Origin: Sinorhizobium sp. A49
Lineage (GTDB): Bacteria > Pseudomonadota > Alphaproteobacteria > Rhizobiales > Rhizobiaceae
Direction of reading: 5' to 3'
NCBI RefSeq assembly: GCF_002002725.1
Contig: NZ_MUNW01000059.1
Coordinates: 248,001 to 312,000, forward strand
Length of the DNA stretch: 64,000 bases
Part shown: one piece after another, positions 25,784 to 35,586 of the stretch
How the letters are laid out: each line of letters opens with the position of its first letter
Position numbering within the stretch: position 1 is the first letter of the stretch
Translations under genes and position numbers: made by a program
The notes under the pieces: model-generated
Databases searched by the model: none
What the model was told of the DNA's origin: nothing
What the model saw: the letters and a program-made list of their open reading frames with translations, nothing else

Positions 25784-26512
25784 ATGCATTTCCAGCATTC
25801 AGACAGCATCTGGCGTGATTTTCCCGAGCTTGCCGCCGGCGCGCTCCACGTCGAAGGCATTCGCAGCGACGTCTCGGTAGCCGACGCCGTCGACCGATTT
25901 CAGGCCATCGCCAGGGGCGCCCTCGTGGCACGTCCGGAAGGCGAGCTTGCGGAAATTCAGGCCTGGCGCCGGACGTTTTCCAGGATGGGCTTGAAGCCGA
26001 CGCAGTATCGCTGCGCATCGGAAGCCTTGCTGCGCCGGTTCCGGAAAGAGGGCGACCTGCCGTCGATCCATCCGCTGATCGACCTTTGCAACGCCGTGTC
26101 GCTCGCCTTTGCCATTCCCATCGCCGTCTTCGATCTTTCGCGCATCGCCGGCGATCTCCAAGTGACCCGCGCGAAAGGGGACGAGGCCTACGCCACCTTC
26201 TCAGGCGAAACCGAACATCCCGAACCGGACGAGGTGATCTTTCGCGACGCAGAGGGTCGCGCCCATGCGCGGCGATGGACAAACCGGCAAAGCGGCCATT
26301 CGGCGATCCGTCCGCAGACGACCTCGGCCCTTATCGTCGCGGAAGCGCTGCACGAAACCGCAGCGGCGGACGTCGCCGAACTCACGAACGCTTTGGAGGG
26401 AGCCATAGCCGCCACGTGGCAGGTCCGCCCGACCTCAATGCTGCTCAGCCGAGCGGCACCGCGTTTTGCCCTTTCCGCACAGCAAGATTTTGCTCGCTCC
26501 AAAAGTCTTTGA
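25784..26512 (+). CDS. Stand-alone B3/B4 tRNA-binding domain protein
   Basis: 242 aa with the B3/B4 domain otherwise found in the beta subunit of phenylalanyl-tRNA synthetase, visible in MGLKPTQYRCASEALLRRF and PSIHPLIDLCNAVSLAFAIPIAVFDL. Stand-alone B3/B4 proteins are thought to act on mischarged tRNA or in related editing, but the function is not settled. The C-terminal 100 residues include PQTTSALIVAEAL, also part of the domain. It begins 34 bp after the transporter stop and may be cotranscribed. Confidence 0.8.
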   Translation: MHFQHSDSIWRDFPELAAGALHVEGIRSDVSVADAVDRFQAIARGALVARPEGELAEIQAWRRTFSRMGLKPTQYRCASEALLRRFRKEGDLPSIHPLIDLCNAVSLAFAIPIAVFDLSRIAGDLQVTRAKGDEAYATFSGETEHPEPDEVIFRDAEGRAHARRWTNRQSGHSAIRPQTTSALIVAEALHETAAADVAELTNALEGAIAATWQVRPTSMLLSRAAPRFALSAQQDFARSKSL

Positions 26513-26666
26513 CGCGAGAGCGTGCCGCCATACTATCGCAGCCTCCCGGCAGGTCGCGGCGCGCCACGTCAACAGGGCGTACCGCTGCCATCCTTTAAAT
26601 TTGCCGCAAAGTTCCGCCTTTAAGTCGACCGCGATTTAGGGAACAAGCAGTCAACAAGAGGCAGCG

Positions 26667-27035
26667 ATGATTGAAGGCACGCGATCGAAACTCGGCCTGG
26701 CGCGGCGGATGCTGTTCGACAATGGCGGGCTTGAGGAGATCTTTCGCCACGTGCGCAACCTGGTCGTGGCGACGGTGGTGATCGCCGCGGGCATGCATGC
26801 GATCGAGAACGGCCGCAGCCTGGAGATCATGGGCCTGCCGAACAGTTCCGTGGCGGGCTACATCGTCTCCGCCATCGGCATCGTCCTGTTTCTGCTCAAT
26901 CTGGCGGATGGCCTGCACAGGCTGTCGAAGGTGCGCCGGCATCTGGCACTGCAGATCCTGCTTTTGGCGATCTACGTCTTCATAACCCTCAGAGTGACGC
27001 AGCTGGTGCTGGCGCTGCGCATGTCGACCCTCTGA
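26667..27035 (+). CDS. Small membrane protein of unknown function
   Basis: 122 aa with three or four hydrophobic segments: around residues 32-46 (VVATVVIAAGMHAIE), 60-80 (AGYIVSAIGIVLFLLNLADG) and 93-117 (LALQILLLAIYVFITLRVTQLVL). GAGGCAGCG precedes the ATG. I cannot assign a family. It is convergent with prfC and shares a hairpin terminator with it. Confidence 0.7.
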   Translation: MIEGTRSKLGLARRMLFDNGGLEEIFRHVRNLVVATVVIAAGMHAIENGRSLEIMGLPNSSVAGYIVSAIGIVLFLLNLADGLHRLSKVRRHLALQILLLAIYVFITLRVTQLVLALRMSTL

Positions 27036-27045
27036 GTTGCCAAGG

Positions 27046-27072
27046 GTCAGCCGGCCTATGCCGCCGGCTGAC
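27046..27072. terminator. Shared hairpin between two convergent genes
   Basis: Perfect 10-bp stem GTCAGCCGGC (27046-27055) and GCCGGCTGAC (27063-27072) in the 48 bp between the stops of the small membrane protein and prfC. T-runs on either side are short, so termination strength is uncertain. Confidence 0.6.
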
Positions 27073-27083
27073 ATCATTGTTGC

Positions 27084-28667
27084 TCACGCCGCCTTGGCGA
27101 CGTGGTACTCCTTGATCGCGACCATCTTGATCGCCGGGTAGCGCTCGGCCTCATAGCGCAGCGAGAAGCTGTCCTGCGCCAGGAACACCGGATCGCCGTC
27201 GAGGTCGCGGGCGATATCGCCGCGACGGGCGGTGACGAACTTGTCGAGCTCGGCGGGCTGATCGGACGAAATCCAGCGGCAGACGGAGAAGCGCGACATC
27301 TCGAAGGATACCGGCAGGCCGTATTCCCCCTGCAGGCGTTCCTTCAGAACATCAAGCTGCAGCGCGCCGACGACGCCGACGATCGCCGGAGAGCCGTCTT
27401 CCGGCGAGAACAGCTGTACGACGCCCTCTTCGGCCATCTGCTGCAGCGCTTCCTTGAGTTTCTTGGCCTTCATCGCATCCTCAAGGCGCACACGGCGCAG
27501 GATTTCCGGCGAGAAGTTCGGAACGCCCTGGAAGACGAGATGCTCGCCTTCCGTCAGCGTGTCACCGATGCGCAGGGTGCCGTGGTTCGGGATGCCGACG
27601 ACATCGCCGGCATAGGCGGTGTCGGCCAGCTGCCGCTGCGAGGCGAAGAAGAACTGCGGGGCGCTGAGGCCCAGCTGCTTGCCGGTGCGGGCCAGCCGCG
27701 CCTTCATACCGCGCTCGAGCTTGCCGGAGCACACGCGCGCAAAGGCGATGCGGTCGCGGTGGTTCGGGTCCATGTTCGCCTGGATCTTGAAGACGAAGGC
27801 GGTCATCTTGTCGTCGGTCGCATGCACGGTGCGCGTATCGGCAACCTGGTCGCGCGGCGGCGGGGCGATCTCGCCGAGCGCGTTGATCAGGTCGCGCACA
27901 CCGTAGTTGCGCAGAGCCGAGCCGAAGAACACCGGCGTCAGGTGGCCTTCGAGGAAGGCCTTCTTGTCGAACGGCTTGCAGGCTTCGATCGCGAGCGATG
28001 TCTCTTCGATGAAGGCGTCGCGCTCGTTTTCCGGCAGGCGGTGGGCGACCATTTCAGGGCCGTTGACCCGGGTCAGCACTTCCTGCGTGTCAGAGCCACG
28101 CACGGTGTTGTCGGCAAGATGATAGGAGCCGCAGAAGGTTTTCGAGCGGCCGATCGGCCAGGTCACCGGCGCACAGTCGAGCGCCAGCTTCTCTTCGACC
28201 TCGTCGAGGATTTCGAAGGGATCGCGGCTCTCGCGGTCCATCTTGTTGATGAAGGTGATGATCGGGATGTCGCGCATGCGGCACACTTCGAACAGCTTCA
28301 GCGTCCGCGGCTCGATACCCTTGGCGGCGTCGATGACCATGACGGCCGCATCGACCGCCGTCAGCGTGCGGTAGGTGTCGTCGGCGAAGTCTTCGTGGCC
28401 GGGCGTGTCGAGAATGTTGAAGACATTACCGCCATATTCGAACGTCATCACCGAGGTGACGACCGAGATACCGCGCTCGCGCTCGATCTTCATCCAGTCC
28501 GAACGGGTCTGGATACGATCCTTCTTGGCCTTGACCTCGCCGGCGAGCTGGATGGCACCGCCGAACAGCAGCAGCTTTTCGGTGAGGGTGGTCTTACCCG
28601 CGTCCGGGTGGGCGATGATCGCAAATGTGCGGCGGCGGGATACCGCCTCGGCGAGACTTTCGGCCAT
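27084..28667 (-). CDS. prfC: Peptide chain release factor 3
   Basis: 527-aa translational GTPase that recycles RF1/RF2 from the ribosome after termination. G motifs: AHPDAGKTT (about residues 19-27), DTPGHEDF with the switch II His, and [10 protein letters not shown]. The RF3-specific segments [26 protein letters not shown] and [20 protein letters not shown] are present. Start set at 28667 (MAESLAEAV) with AGGA upstream; a longer frame to 28715 lacks support. Divergent from dut. Confidence 0.95.
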   Translation of the reverse strand: MAESLAEAVSRRRTFAIIAHPDAGKTTLTEKLLLFGGAIQLAGEVKAKKDRIQTRSDWMKIERERGISVVTSVMTFEYGGNVFNILDTPGHEDFADDTYRTLTAVDAAVMVIDAAKGIEPRTLKLFEVCRMRDIPIITFINKMDRESRDPFEILDEVEEKLALDCAPVTWPIGRSKTFCGSYHLADNTVRGSDTQEVLTRVNGPEMVAHRLPENERDAFIEETSLAIEACKPFDKKAFLEGHLTPVFFGSALRNYGVRDLINALGEIAPPPRDQVADTRTVHATDDKMTAFVFKIQANMDPNHRDRIAFARVCSGKLERGMKARLARTGKQLGLSAPQFFFASQRQLADTAYAGDVVGIPNHGTLRIGDTLTEGEHLVFQGVPNFSPEILRRVRLEDAMKAKKLKEALQQMAEEGVVQLFSPEDGSPAIVGVVGALQLDVLKERLQGEYGLPVSFEMSRFSVCRWISSDQPAELDKFVTARRGDIARDLDGDPVFLAQDSFSLRYEAERYPAIKMVAIKEYHVAKAA

Positions 28668-28757
28668 ATCGTAAAATCCTGTGAGTTGCGGCGTCTTTAC
28701 AGGCTCGGCCCACATTATGCAATTGACCGGCGCAGCGAGCGCCCGGCTTATGGATCA

Positions 28758-29231
28758 ATGACCATGCACACGCCCCAGACAAAGCCCGCCCTCACTCTCA
28801 TCCGCCTGCCGCATGCCGAGGCATTGGACCTGCCGGCCTATGAGACCGCGGGCGCTGCCGGCATGGATTTGCGCGCAGCCGTGGCCACGGGCGAGCCGAT
28901 GACGCTTGCGCCGGGAAAGCGGGCGCTGGTGCCGACCGGCTTCATCTTCGAGATCCCGGCCGGTTACGAGGCACAGATCCGTCCGCGCTCCGGCCTCGCC
29001 TTCAAGAACGGCATCACTTGCCTCAACACGCCGGGTACGATCGACAGCGACTATCGCGGCGAGGTGAAGGTTCTCCTTGTCAATCTCGGCGAAGAAGACT
29101 TCGTCATCGAGCGCGGCATGCGCATCGCACAGATGGTGATCGCGCCGGTGACGCAAGTGAGCGTGCGCGAAGCCGACAGTGCCAGCGACACGGCCCGCGG
29201 CGCCGGCGGCTTCGGCTCCACCGGCGTCTAA
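28758..29231 (+). CDS. dut: dUTP diphosphatase
   Basis: 157-aa trimeric dUTPase that hydrolyses dUTP to dUMP and pyrophosphate, preventing uracil incorporation and feeding dTMP synthesis. The five motifs are present: [10 protein letters not shown] (1), RPRSGLA (2), [13 protein letters not shown] (3, with catalytic Asp and uracil-binding Tyr), RGMRIAQMV (4) and the C-terminal [10 protein letters not shown] (5). ATG 28758 or 28764 could be used. A much longer frame to 27102 is antisense to prfC and is not coding. Confidence 0.95.
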   Translation: MTMHTPQTKPALTLIRLPHAEALDLPAYETAGAAGMDLRAAVATGEPMTLAPGKRALVPTGFIFEIPAGYEAQIRPRSGLAFKNGITCLNTPGTIDSDYRGEVKVLLVNLGEEDFVIERGMRIAQMVIAPVTQVSVREADSASDTARGAGGFGSTGV

Positions 29232-29276
29232 AGCATTTCCAGGAAAAGTGCGGAGCGGTTTTCCGCCCGGAATTGT
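29231..29276. repeat. Rhizobial intergenic palindromic repeat
   Basis: The sequence starts AAGCATTTCCAGGAAAAG directly after the dut stop, with nested stems GGAAAA (29242-29247)/TTTTCC (29259-29264) and TTCC/GGAA. I recognise this wording as a very common short intergenic repeat of Rhizobium, Agrobacterium and Sinorhizobium genomes; copy number cannot be counted here. It sits between convergent dut and the Lrp gene, where it may act as a terminator. Confidence 0.55.
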
Positions 29277-29296
29277 GTGACCTGGAAAGCCCCAAA

Positions 29297-29734
29297 TCAG
29301 ATAAGCGGCGGCAGCCGGCGCTTGACCGGCGTCGATTTGACGATCGACGTGTTGGTTTGTGCCTTCTCGGCGATGCGATCGAGCAGCGTGTCCAGCTCTG
29401 CCATATCGCGCACGAACAGCTTGGCGATGAAGCAGTCGTCGCCGGTGACCTTGTCGCATTCGACGATCTGCGGCGTCTCCTGAATCAGTTTCTCGACGAT
29501 ATGCAGCATGCCCGGCATCGGCCTGACGCGGATGATCGCCTGCAGGGGATAGCCGAGCTTCACCGGATTGAGGGCTATGGTGAACCCATCCAACACGCCG
29601 CGCTCTTCCAGTTTGCGCAGCCGCTCGGCGGCACTGGGCGACGACAGACCCGCCTCCTGCGCCAGCTCCTTTAGCGACACGCGCGCATTCGCCGCCAGGA
29701 TATCCAGAATGCGGCGATCGAGTTCGTCGAGCAT
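29297..29734 (-). CDS. Lrp/AsnC-family transcriptional regulator
   Basis: 145 aa. The N-terminal winged helix (LDELDRRILDILAANARVSL, then LAQEAGLSSPSAAERLRKLEERG) is followed by the RAM ligand-binding domain (IIRVRPMPGMLHIVEKL, VTGDDCFIAKLFVRDMAELD). Start at 29734 has a GAGGT site 5 bp upstream. It diverges from an EamA exporter with 133 bp between starts, and such pairs usually form an amino-acid-responsive export switch. The inverted repeat at 29757-29774 is a candidate operator. Confidence 0.88.
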   Translation of the reverse strand: MLDELDRRILDILAANARVSLKELAQEAGLSSPSAAERLRKLEERGVLDGFTIALNPVKLGYPLQAIIRVRPMPGMLHIVEKLIQETPQIVECDKVTGDDCFIAKLFVRDMAELDTLLDRIAEKAQTNTSIVKSTPVKRRLPPLI

Positions 29735-29756
29735 CGGTAACCTCATAAGCCAAAAG

Positions 29757-29774
29757 ATCGAAACCATCTTCGAT
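29757..29774. promoter_or_regulatory. Inverted repeat in the Lrp/exporter divergent region
   Basis: ATCGAA (29757-29762), 6-base gap, TTCGAT (29769-29774). AGCCAAAA also occurs on both sides (near 29748 and 29788). Candidate binding site for the adjacent Lrp-type regulator; inferred only from symmetry and position. Confidence 0.4.
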
Positions 29775-29867
29775 GATTAGGTAGAATAGCCAAAACGCCT
29801 GCGATCTTCCATATAAACCGCCATAGATGCCGACTAATCTTGGAGCATCAACCGAGGAGCGATCGCT

Positions 29868-30782
29868 ATGGGCGCAGACATTAAAAGAGGCAGTGCCGAA
29901 ATGACGGCGGCGATGCTGATATCGGGCACGATCGGCTGGTTCGTGCTGATGTCGGGTCAGCCGGTGACGAGCGTCGTCTTCTGGCGTTGCGTGTTTGGCG
30001 CGGTAACGCTGGTGGCGATCGCAGCTGTGCTCGGCCTTCTCGACCGTCGCCATTTCACCCGGCGGGTCGTGCTGCTGTCGATTGCCGGCGGCATCGCCAT
30101 TGTCGTCAACTGGCTGCTGCTGTTTGCCGCCTATTCCCATGCCTCGATTTCGATCGCGACGATGGTCTACAACACCCAGCCCTTCATGCTTTTGGGGCTT
30201 GGAGCCCTGTTCCTCGGCGAAAAGATCACCGCGACCAAGGTGTTCTGGCTGTCGATCTCCTTTGCCGGCATGCTGGCGATCATCTCGGCCAAGCCCGGCG
30301 GCGGCTTTGCGTCGGAGGATTACCTTGTTGGTATCGCGCTTTCGATCGGTGCTGCCTTCTTCTACGCGATCGCGGCGCTGCTGACGAAGCTGCTCAAGGG
30401 AACGCCGCCGCACCTGATCGCCCTGATCCAGGTTATCACCGGCACGCTGATGCTGGCGCCGATGGCCCTTGCCGCCCCCGCCCCGTCGGGCGCCGAACAG
30501 TGGTCGATCCTGATTGCCGTCGGCGTCATCCATACCGGCATCATGTACGTGTTGCTCTATGGCGCCATCCAGCGGCTGCCGACGCACATGACCGGGGCCC
30601 TGTCCTTCATCTACCCGATCGCCGCCATTGTCGTCGATCGGCTCGCCTTCGGCCATGCGTTGCAGCCGATCCAGATCTTTGGCTCGATCGCCATCCTGCT
30701 GGCTGCTGCCGGCATGAATCTCGGCTGGAAACTTCGCCTGCCCTCGCCTATCAAGCGGAGACGCGAAGGGAGAACCGCATGA
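29868..30782 (+). CDS. EamA/DMT family exporter next to an Lrp regulator
   Basis: 304 aa, ten predicted helices in two EamA halves. Visible landmarks are VFWRCVFGAVTLVAIAAVLG, SISIATMVYNTQPFMLLGLGALFLGEKIT and LPTHMTGALSFIYPIAAIVVD. GAGGAGCGATCGCT precedes the ATG. The stop overlaps the next start by four bases (ATGA), so the NIPSNAP gene is translationally coupled. Export of an amino acid sensed by the divergent Lrp-type regulator is the likeliest role. Confidence 0.88.
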   Translation: MGADIKRGSAEMTAAMLISGTIGWFVLMSGQPVTSVVFWRCVFGAVTLVAIAAVLGLLDRRHFTRRVVLLSIAGGIAIVVNWLLLFAAYSHASISIATMVYNTQPFMLLGLGALFLGEKITATKVFWLSISFAGMLAIISAKPGGGFASEDYLVGIALSIGAAFFYAIAALLTKLLKGTPPHLIALIQVITGTLMLAPMALAAPAPSGAEQWSILIAVGVIHTGIMYVLLYGAIQRLPTHMTGALSFIYPIAAIVVDRLAFGHALQPIQIFGSIAILLAAAGMNLGWKLRLPSPIKRRREGRTA

Positions 30783-31084
30783 TCACCTGCTACCTGAAAT
30801 ACGTAATCGACCCCTACAAGCTGGCCGAATTCGAACACTACGCCAAGCTCTGGATTCCACTCGTCAACCGGCTCGGCGGCACCCATCACGGCTATTTCAT
30901 GCCGCACGAGGGCGCAAACAACATCGCGCTGGCGCTCTTCACCTTTCCGAGCCTCGCGGAGTACGAAATCTATCGCGAGAAGATGGCCAGGGATCCGGAA
31001 TGCCTTGAGGCCTTCGCCTACGGGGAAAAGACGCGCTGCATCGTCAGCTACGAGCGCAGCTTCATGCGGCCGATGTTCGAATAA
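30779..31084 (+). CDS. NIPSNAP family protein
   Basis: 101-aa alpha/beta ferredoxin-like (dimeric alpha/beta barrel) protein. Typical NIPSNAP wording: CYLKYVIDPYKLAEFEHYAKLW near the start and GYFMPHEGANNIALALFTFPSL in the middle. Bacterial members are of unknown biochemical role. It starts inside the stop of the EamA gene (ATGA overlap), which ties its product to the transport unit. Confidence 0.85.
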   Translation: MITCYLKYVIDPYKLAEFEHYAKLWIPLVNRLGGTHHGYFMPHEGANNIALALFTFPSLAEYEIYREKMARDPECLEAFAYGEKTRCIVSYERSFMRPMFE

Positions 31085-31106
31085 AAAGACCCAGGCTGAG
31101 GGCCTG
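31083..31106 (-). terminator. Rho-independent terminator of the RhtB-type gene
   Basis: Read on the minus strand: CAGGC stem, 5-base loop, GCCTG, then GGTC and TTTTT. It follows immediately on the stop of the exporter gene and overlaps the end of the NIPSNAP gene. Confidence 0.5.
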
Positions 31107-31739
31107 TCAGCGGCGCGCCTCGGCGGCCATGCTGACGGCAAAGCCGAACAGCGCCGTGCCCATGGCCCAGCGCTGTACCACCATCAACAGCGGACGCCCG
31201 GCGAGGAACCCGGCGATCGAGCTTGCGGCAAGCGCGATCATCGCATTGACCGTGACGCTGGTGGCGATCTGGATCGAGCCGAAGATCATCGACTGCGCCA
31301 GGACGTTGCCGGCTTCGGGGCGAATGAACTGCGGCAGCAGCGAGAGATAGAGCACGGCGACTTTCGGGTTGAGCAGGCTCGTCAGGAAACCCATCAGGAA
31401 CAGCTTGCGCGGACCGTCCTTCGGCAGGCTCTTGACCTGGAACGGCGAGCGTCCGCCGGGCCTGACCGCCTGCCAGGCGAGATAGACGAGATAGGCGGCA
31501 CCGGCGAGCCGCAGGGCGTCATAGGCGAAGGGCGCGGCAATGAGCAACGCAGTGATGCCGAGTGCTGCCGAGATCATGTAGACGACGAAACCTAGCGCGA
31601 CCCCACCAAGCGAGATCAGGCCCGCCGCCGGCCCCTGGCTGATCGAGCGGGAGATCAGGTAGATCATGTTCGGCCCGGGTGTCAGCACCATGCCGAGGGC
31701 GATCAGGGCAAAGCCGATGAGGTTGTGGAGCTCGGGCAT
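31107..31739 (-). CDS. LysE/RhtB family amino-acid exporter
   Basis: 210 aa, about six helices. The family N-terminal pattern is GMVLTPGPNMIYLISRS at residues 16-32, then GVALGFVVYMISAALG and FLTSLLNPKVAVLYLSLLPQF. RhtB-type proteins export neutral amino acids or homoserine lactone. Its regulator, often a LysR protein, is not adjacent. It diverges from a second LysE-type gene with 174 bp between starts. Confidence 0.88.
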   Translation of the reverse strand: MPELHNLIGFALIALGMVLTPGPNMIYLISRSISQGPAAGLISLGGVALGFVVYMISAALGITALLIAAPFAYDALRLAGAAYLVYLAWQAVRPGGRSPFQVKSLPKDGPRKLFLMGFLTSLLNPKVAVLYLSLLPQFIRPEAGNVLAQSMIFGSIQIATSVTVNAMIALAASSIAGFLAGRPLLMVVQRWAMGTALFGFAVSMAAEARR

Positions 31740-31913
31740 GAGGCGCGCCTTTGTTGCGTATTCCGTAAAGCTCTACGCATCTGCAGAACCCGGGCAATCG
31801 CGGACTTGTCACCCGATCAATTTTGTCGCGAAATTGCCGCCCGCCCGCCAATCCCGATTTCCATTCTCGACGCTCTGCGCTAAAAAGTGGCGTCGCCACC
31901 GGGAGGAACGATC

Positions 31914-32531
31914 GTGACGCTTGCAGCCCTGCTTGCCTATAGCGGCGCTCTCTTCATCGCGGCCATCATTCCTGGCCCCGGCGTGACCGCGCTTGTCGCA
32001 CGGGCGCTCGGCTCGGGCTTTCGCGAAACCTTCTTCATGGGGCTCGGCCTGATCGTCGGTGACATGGTCTACCTGACCGCAGTGGTGCTCGGCCTGGCGC
32101 TGATCGCCCAGACCTTCACGACCGCCTTCCTGATCGTCAAGTTCGCCGGCGTGCTCTATCTCGGCTATATCGCCTGGAGGCTCTGGACATCAGGCCTGTT
32201 GCCACAGGACATCAAGGCGAAGACGTCCAAGAGCATGTCGATGTCGTTCCTTTCCGGCCTGCTCGTCACGCTCGGCAACCCGAAGACCATGCTGTTCTAT
32301 GTGGCGCTGGTGCCGACGCTGATCGACATCGCCGTGATCGGACCGCGCGAATACGGGTTGTTGCTGATCGCGACCTTCCTCGTGCTGCTGACCGTGCTTT
32401 TGCCCTATATCCTGCTTGCTGCCCGGGCGCGCACGTTGCTCAAGCAGCCGAAGGCGTTGCAGGCGCTGAACCGGGTCGCGGCGGGCGTGCTCGCCGGTAC
32501 CGCCGCCTATATCGCCACCCGCGCTGCCTGA
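31914..32531 (+). CDS. LysE family translocator
   Basis: 205 aa, six predicted helices. Contains IPGPGVTALVARALGSGF at about residues 18-35 and SGLLVTLGNPKTMLFYVALVP, both LysE-family landmarks. GTG at 31914 is taken as start because GGGAGGA stands 7 bp before it; an upstream in-frame ATG at 31887 would overlap that site. Second exporter of this family in 1.5 kb, on the opposite strand and clearly diverged in sequence from the first. Confidence 0.87.
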   Translation: MTLAALLAYSGALFIAAIIPGPGVTALVARALGSGFRETFFMGLGLIVGDMVYLTAVVLGLALIAQTFTTAFLIVKFAGVLYLGYIAWRLWTSGLLPQDIKAKTSKSMSMSFLSGLLVTLGNPKTMLFYVALVPTLIDIAVIGPREYGLLLIATFLVLLTVLLPYILLAARARTLLKQPKALQALNRVAAGVLAGTAAYIATRAA

Positions 32532-32669
32532 AAAAACATTCCCTTGAAAGCACTTACGCCGGTGTTTTTTCCTTCGGCGGATCGCCTCGTCGCGGTTACC
32601 GTTCTGGAATAGAACGGGCATTGTCCCTATTGTCACAACCAAACAGATCGAACCCAAGGGAGAAACTTC

Positions 32670-33638
<969 letters not shown>

Positions 33639-33657
33639 GCTTTTGCAGATGACGAAC

Positions 33658-33686
33658 GAAAGGGCGCCGCGGCGCCCTTTTTTTTC
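33658..33686 (+). terminator. Rho-independent terminator after cysK
   Basis: Self-complementary AGGGCGCCGCGGCGCCCT at 33661-33678 followed by eight T residues, 20 bp after the stop. A-residues before the stem would support the opposite strand weakly. Confidence 0.93.
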
Positions 33687-33774
33687 CCGAAGATGAACGT
33701 CAGGCAAGCAGCATGGAAAGCAAGGGCGCAGACATGCGTACCTGCGGTCCCAGACGACGCAGGCAACGATAGCC

Positions 33775-35307
33775 TTACGCGGCCGCCTGCAATCGTTCAC
33801 CGGCGATGCGGTAGGAAATCGCCTCGGCGAGGTGCAGCCGGCCGACGGTTGCGGCTCCGTCGAGATCGGCAAGCGTGCGCGCGACCTTCAGGACACGGTG
33901 ATAGCCGCGTGCGGAAAACTTCAGTTTCTCGGCCGCGTCCCGCAGCAACTGCAGCCCCGACGCATCGGGCTCGGCAATGCGCTCGATCATCGCCGTCGAG
34001 CAGCGGGCGTTGCTAGATGGTTCGCGGCTGCCGAGCGCGATGAAACGATCAATCTGCAGTTCACGGGCACGGGCGACGCGTTTTGCCACGGCCGCGCTTG
34101 CCTCCGCCGCCATCGGCCGGATCAGGTCGGCGGCGCTGACGGCCGGTACGTCGACGCGCAGATCGATCCGGTCCATCAGCGGGCCGGAGATGCGCGCCTG
34201 GTAATCGCTCATGCAGCGCGGGCCGCGGGCGCAGCTTCGGCCGGGCTCGCCCGCCATGCCGCACCGGCACGGGTTCATCGCCGCCACCAGCTGGATCGCG
34301 GCGGGATAGCTGACCCGGTGATTGGCCCGGGCAATGATGCATTCAGCCGTTTCCAGAGGCTGACGCAACGCGTCGAGCACCTGCGGCGTAAACTCCGGAA
34401 ACTCGTCGAGAAACAGCACGCCGTTATGGGCAAGCGATGCCTCGCCGGGTTTTGCCCTGATGCCGCCGCCAATCATCGCCGCCATGGTGGCGGAATGGTG
34501 CGGGGTGCGAAACGGCCGCCGGTCGGACAGCTTGCCGCCCGGAAGCTGCCCGGCAATCGAATGGATCATCGAAACTTCGAGCAGTTCGGCCGGCGTCAGC
34601 GGCGGCAGGATAGACGGCAGGCGCGAGGCCAGCATCGATTTTCCCGAACCCGGCGGTCCGATCATCAACAGATTGTGGTTGCCGGCGGCGGCCACTTCGA
34701 GCGCCCGCTTGGCGCTCTCCTGCCCCTTGATGTCGGCGAGATCGGGCAGGTCGGCAGCACCGGCGCGGATGGCCGGTTCCGGCCGGGAGAGAACCTGTGT
34801 TCCCCTGAAATGATTGGCGATGGCGATCAGGCTGCGGGGTGCCAGAATATCGATGTCGGCGCCGGCCCAGGCCGCCTCCGGTCCGCTTTCCGCCGGGCAG
34901 ATCAACCCTTTCCCAACAGCATTGGCGCCGATTGCCGCCGGGAGCGCGCCGGCGACAGCAGCAACCGTGCCGTCGAGATTAAGCTCGCCGATCACCACAT
35001 AGCCATTCAGCGCATCGCCGGGGATGGCGCCGAGTGCCGCCATCAGGCCGAGCGCGATCGCCAGATCGAAATGGCTGCCTTCCTTCGGCAGGTCCGCAGG
35101 CGCGAGATTGACGGTGACTTTCTTTGCCGGCAGCGCCAGACCAGATGCATGAAGGGCTGCCTGCACCCGCTCGCGGCTTTCGGCGACGGCCTTGTCTGGC
35201 AGCCCGACGATCTGCATGCCGACCCGGCCCGGCGCAACCATCACCTGAACGTCGACCGGCACACCTTCTATTCCCTGGAATGCAATCGTACTGACACGCG
35301 CAACCAT
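33775..35307 (-). CDS. comM: ComM/YifB AAA+ ATPase
   Basis: 510 aa. N-terminal Lon-like fold domain (about residues 1-165), Mg-chelatase-type AAA+ core with Walker A GPPGSGKSM and Walker B NGVLFLDEFPEF, and a C-terminal Mg_chelatase_C domain (NARCSTAMIERIAEP...). ComM is a hexameric branch-migration helicase acting in natural transformation and recombination. The central cysteines (CRCGMAGEPGRSC) are a family feature. Start at 35307 is given by AGAGG upstream; a frame to 35418 would include the LexA box. See the SOS box at 35397. Confidence 0.93.
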   Translation of the reverse strand: MVARVSTIAFQGIEGVPVDVQVMVAPGRVGMQIVGLPDKAVAESRERVQAALHASGLALPAKKVTVNLAPADLPKEGSHFDLAIALGLMAALGAIPGDALNGYVVIGELNLDGTVAAVAGALPAAIGANAVGKGLICPAESGPEAAWAGADIDILAPRSLIAIANHFRGTQVLSRPEPAIRAGAADLPDLADIKGQESAKRALEVAAAGNHNLLMIGPPGSGKSMLASRLPSILPPLTPAELLEVSMIHSIAGQLPGGKLSDRRPFRTPHHSATMAAMIGGGIRAKPGEASLAHNGVLFLDEFPEFTPQVLDALRQPLETAECIIARANHRVSYPAAIQLVAAMNPCRCGMAGEPGRSCARGPRCMSDYQARISGPLMDRIDLRVDVPAVSAADLIRPMAAEASAAVAKRVARARELQIDRFIALGSREPSSNARCSTAMIERIAEPDASGLQLLRDAAEKLKFSARGYHRVLKVARTLADLDGAATVGRLHLAEAISYRIAGERLQAAA

Positions 35308-35396
35308 GACCGCCTCTTCGACAAGGGCGGCCGCCGCGCCGCCGCAACCCTTTTGGTTGCAGCGGAAAATCTTGCACGGAACACGTACAAAAACAA

Positions 35397-35411
35397 GAAC
35401 AATAATAGAAC
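35397..35411 (-). promoter_or_regulatory. LexA (SOS) box upstream of comM
   Basis: On the minus strand GTTCTATTATTGTTC, a perfect match to the alphaproteobacterial LexA site GTTC-N7-GTTC. It is 90 bp before the comM start and correctly placed for repression. comM is among the genes I recall in the alphaproteobacterial SOS regulon. Confidence 0.75.
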
Positions 35412-35586
35412 ATAGCATTCAACGGCGATCACCCCTTATGAGGCGAAAGCGCCGGACAACAATGGCCGAATGAATGGGCGAAGCAGCGCGCCACCCTTCG
35501 CGATCCGTCAGGTTCACCTAAGGCGAGCCCCTATTTTCGTCCATGTCGCTATCGTAAACCCGCTTCGCGCTATTGCGCGCCAAGCG

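Noticed and set aside
27102-29231. 709-codon plus-strand frame ending at the dut stop
   Set aside because: Most of it is the antisense of prfC, with Arg/Asp/Ala-rich shadow composition; only the last 157 codons are the dut gene.
33832-35415. 527-codon plus-strand frame
   Set aside because: Antisense shadow of comM; no family motifs and improbable composition.
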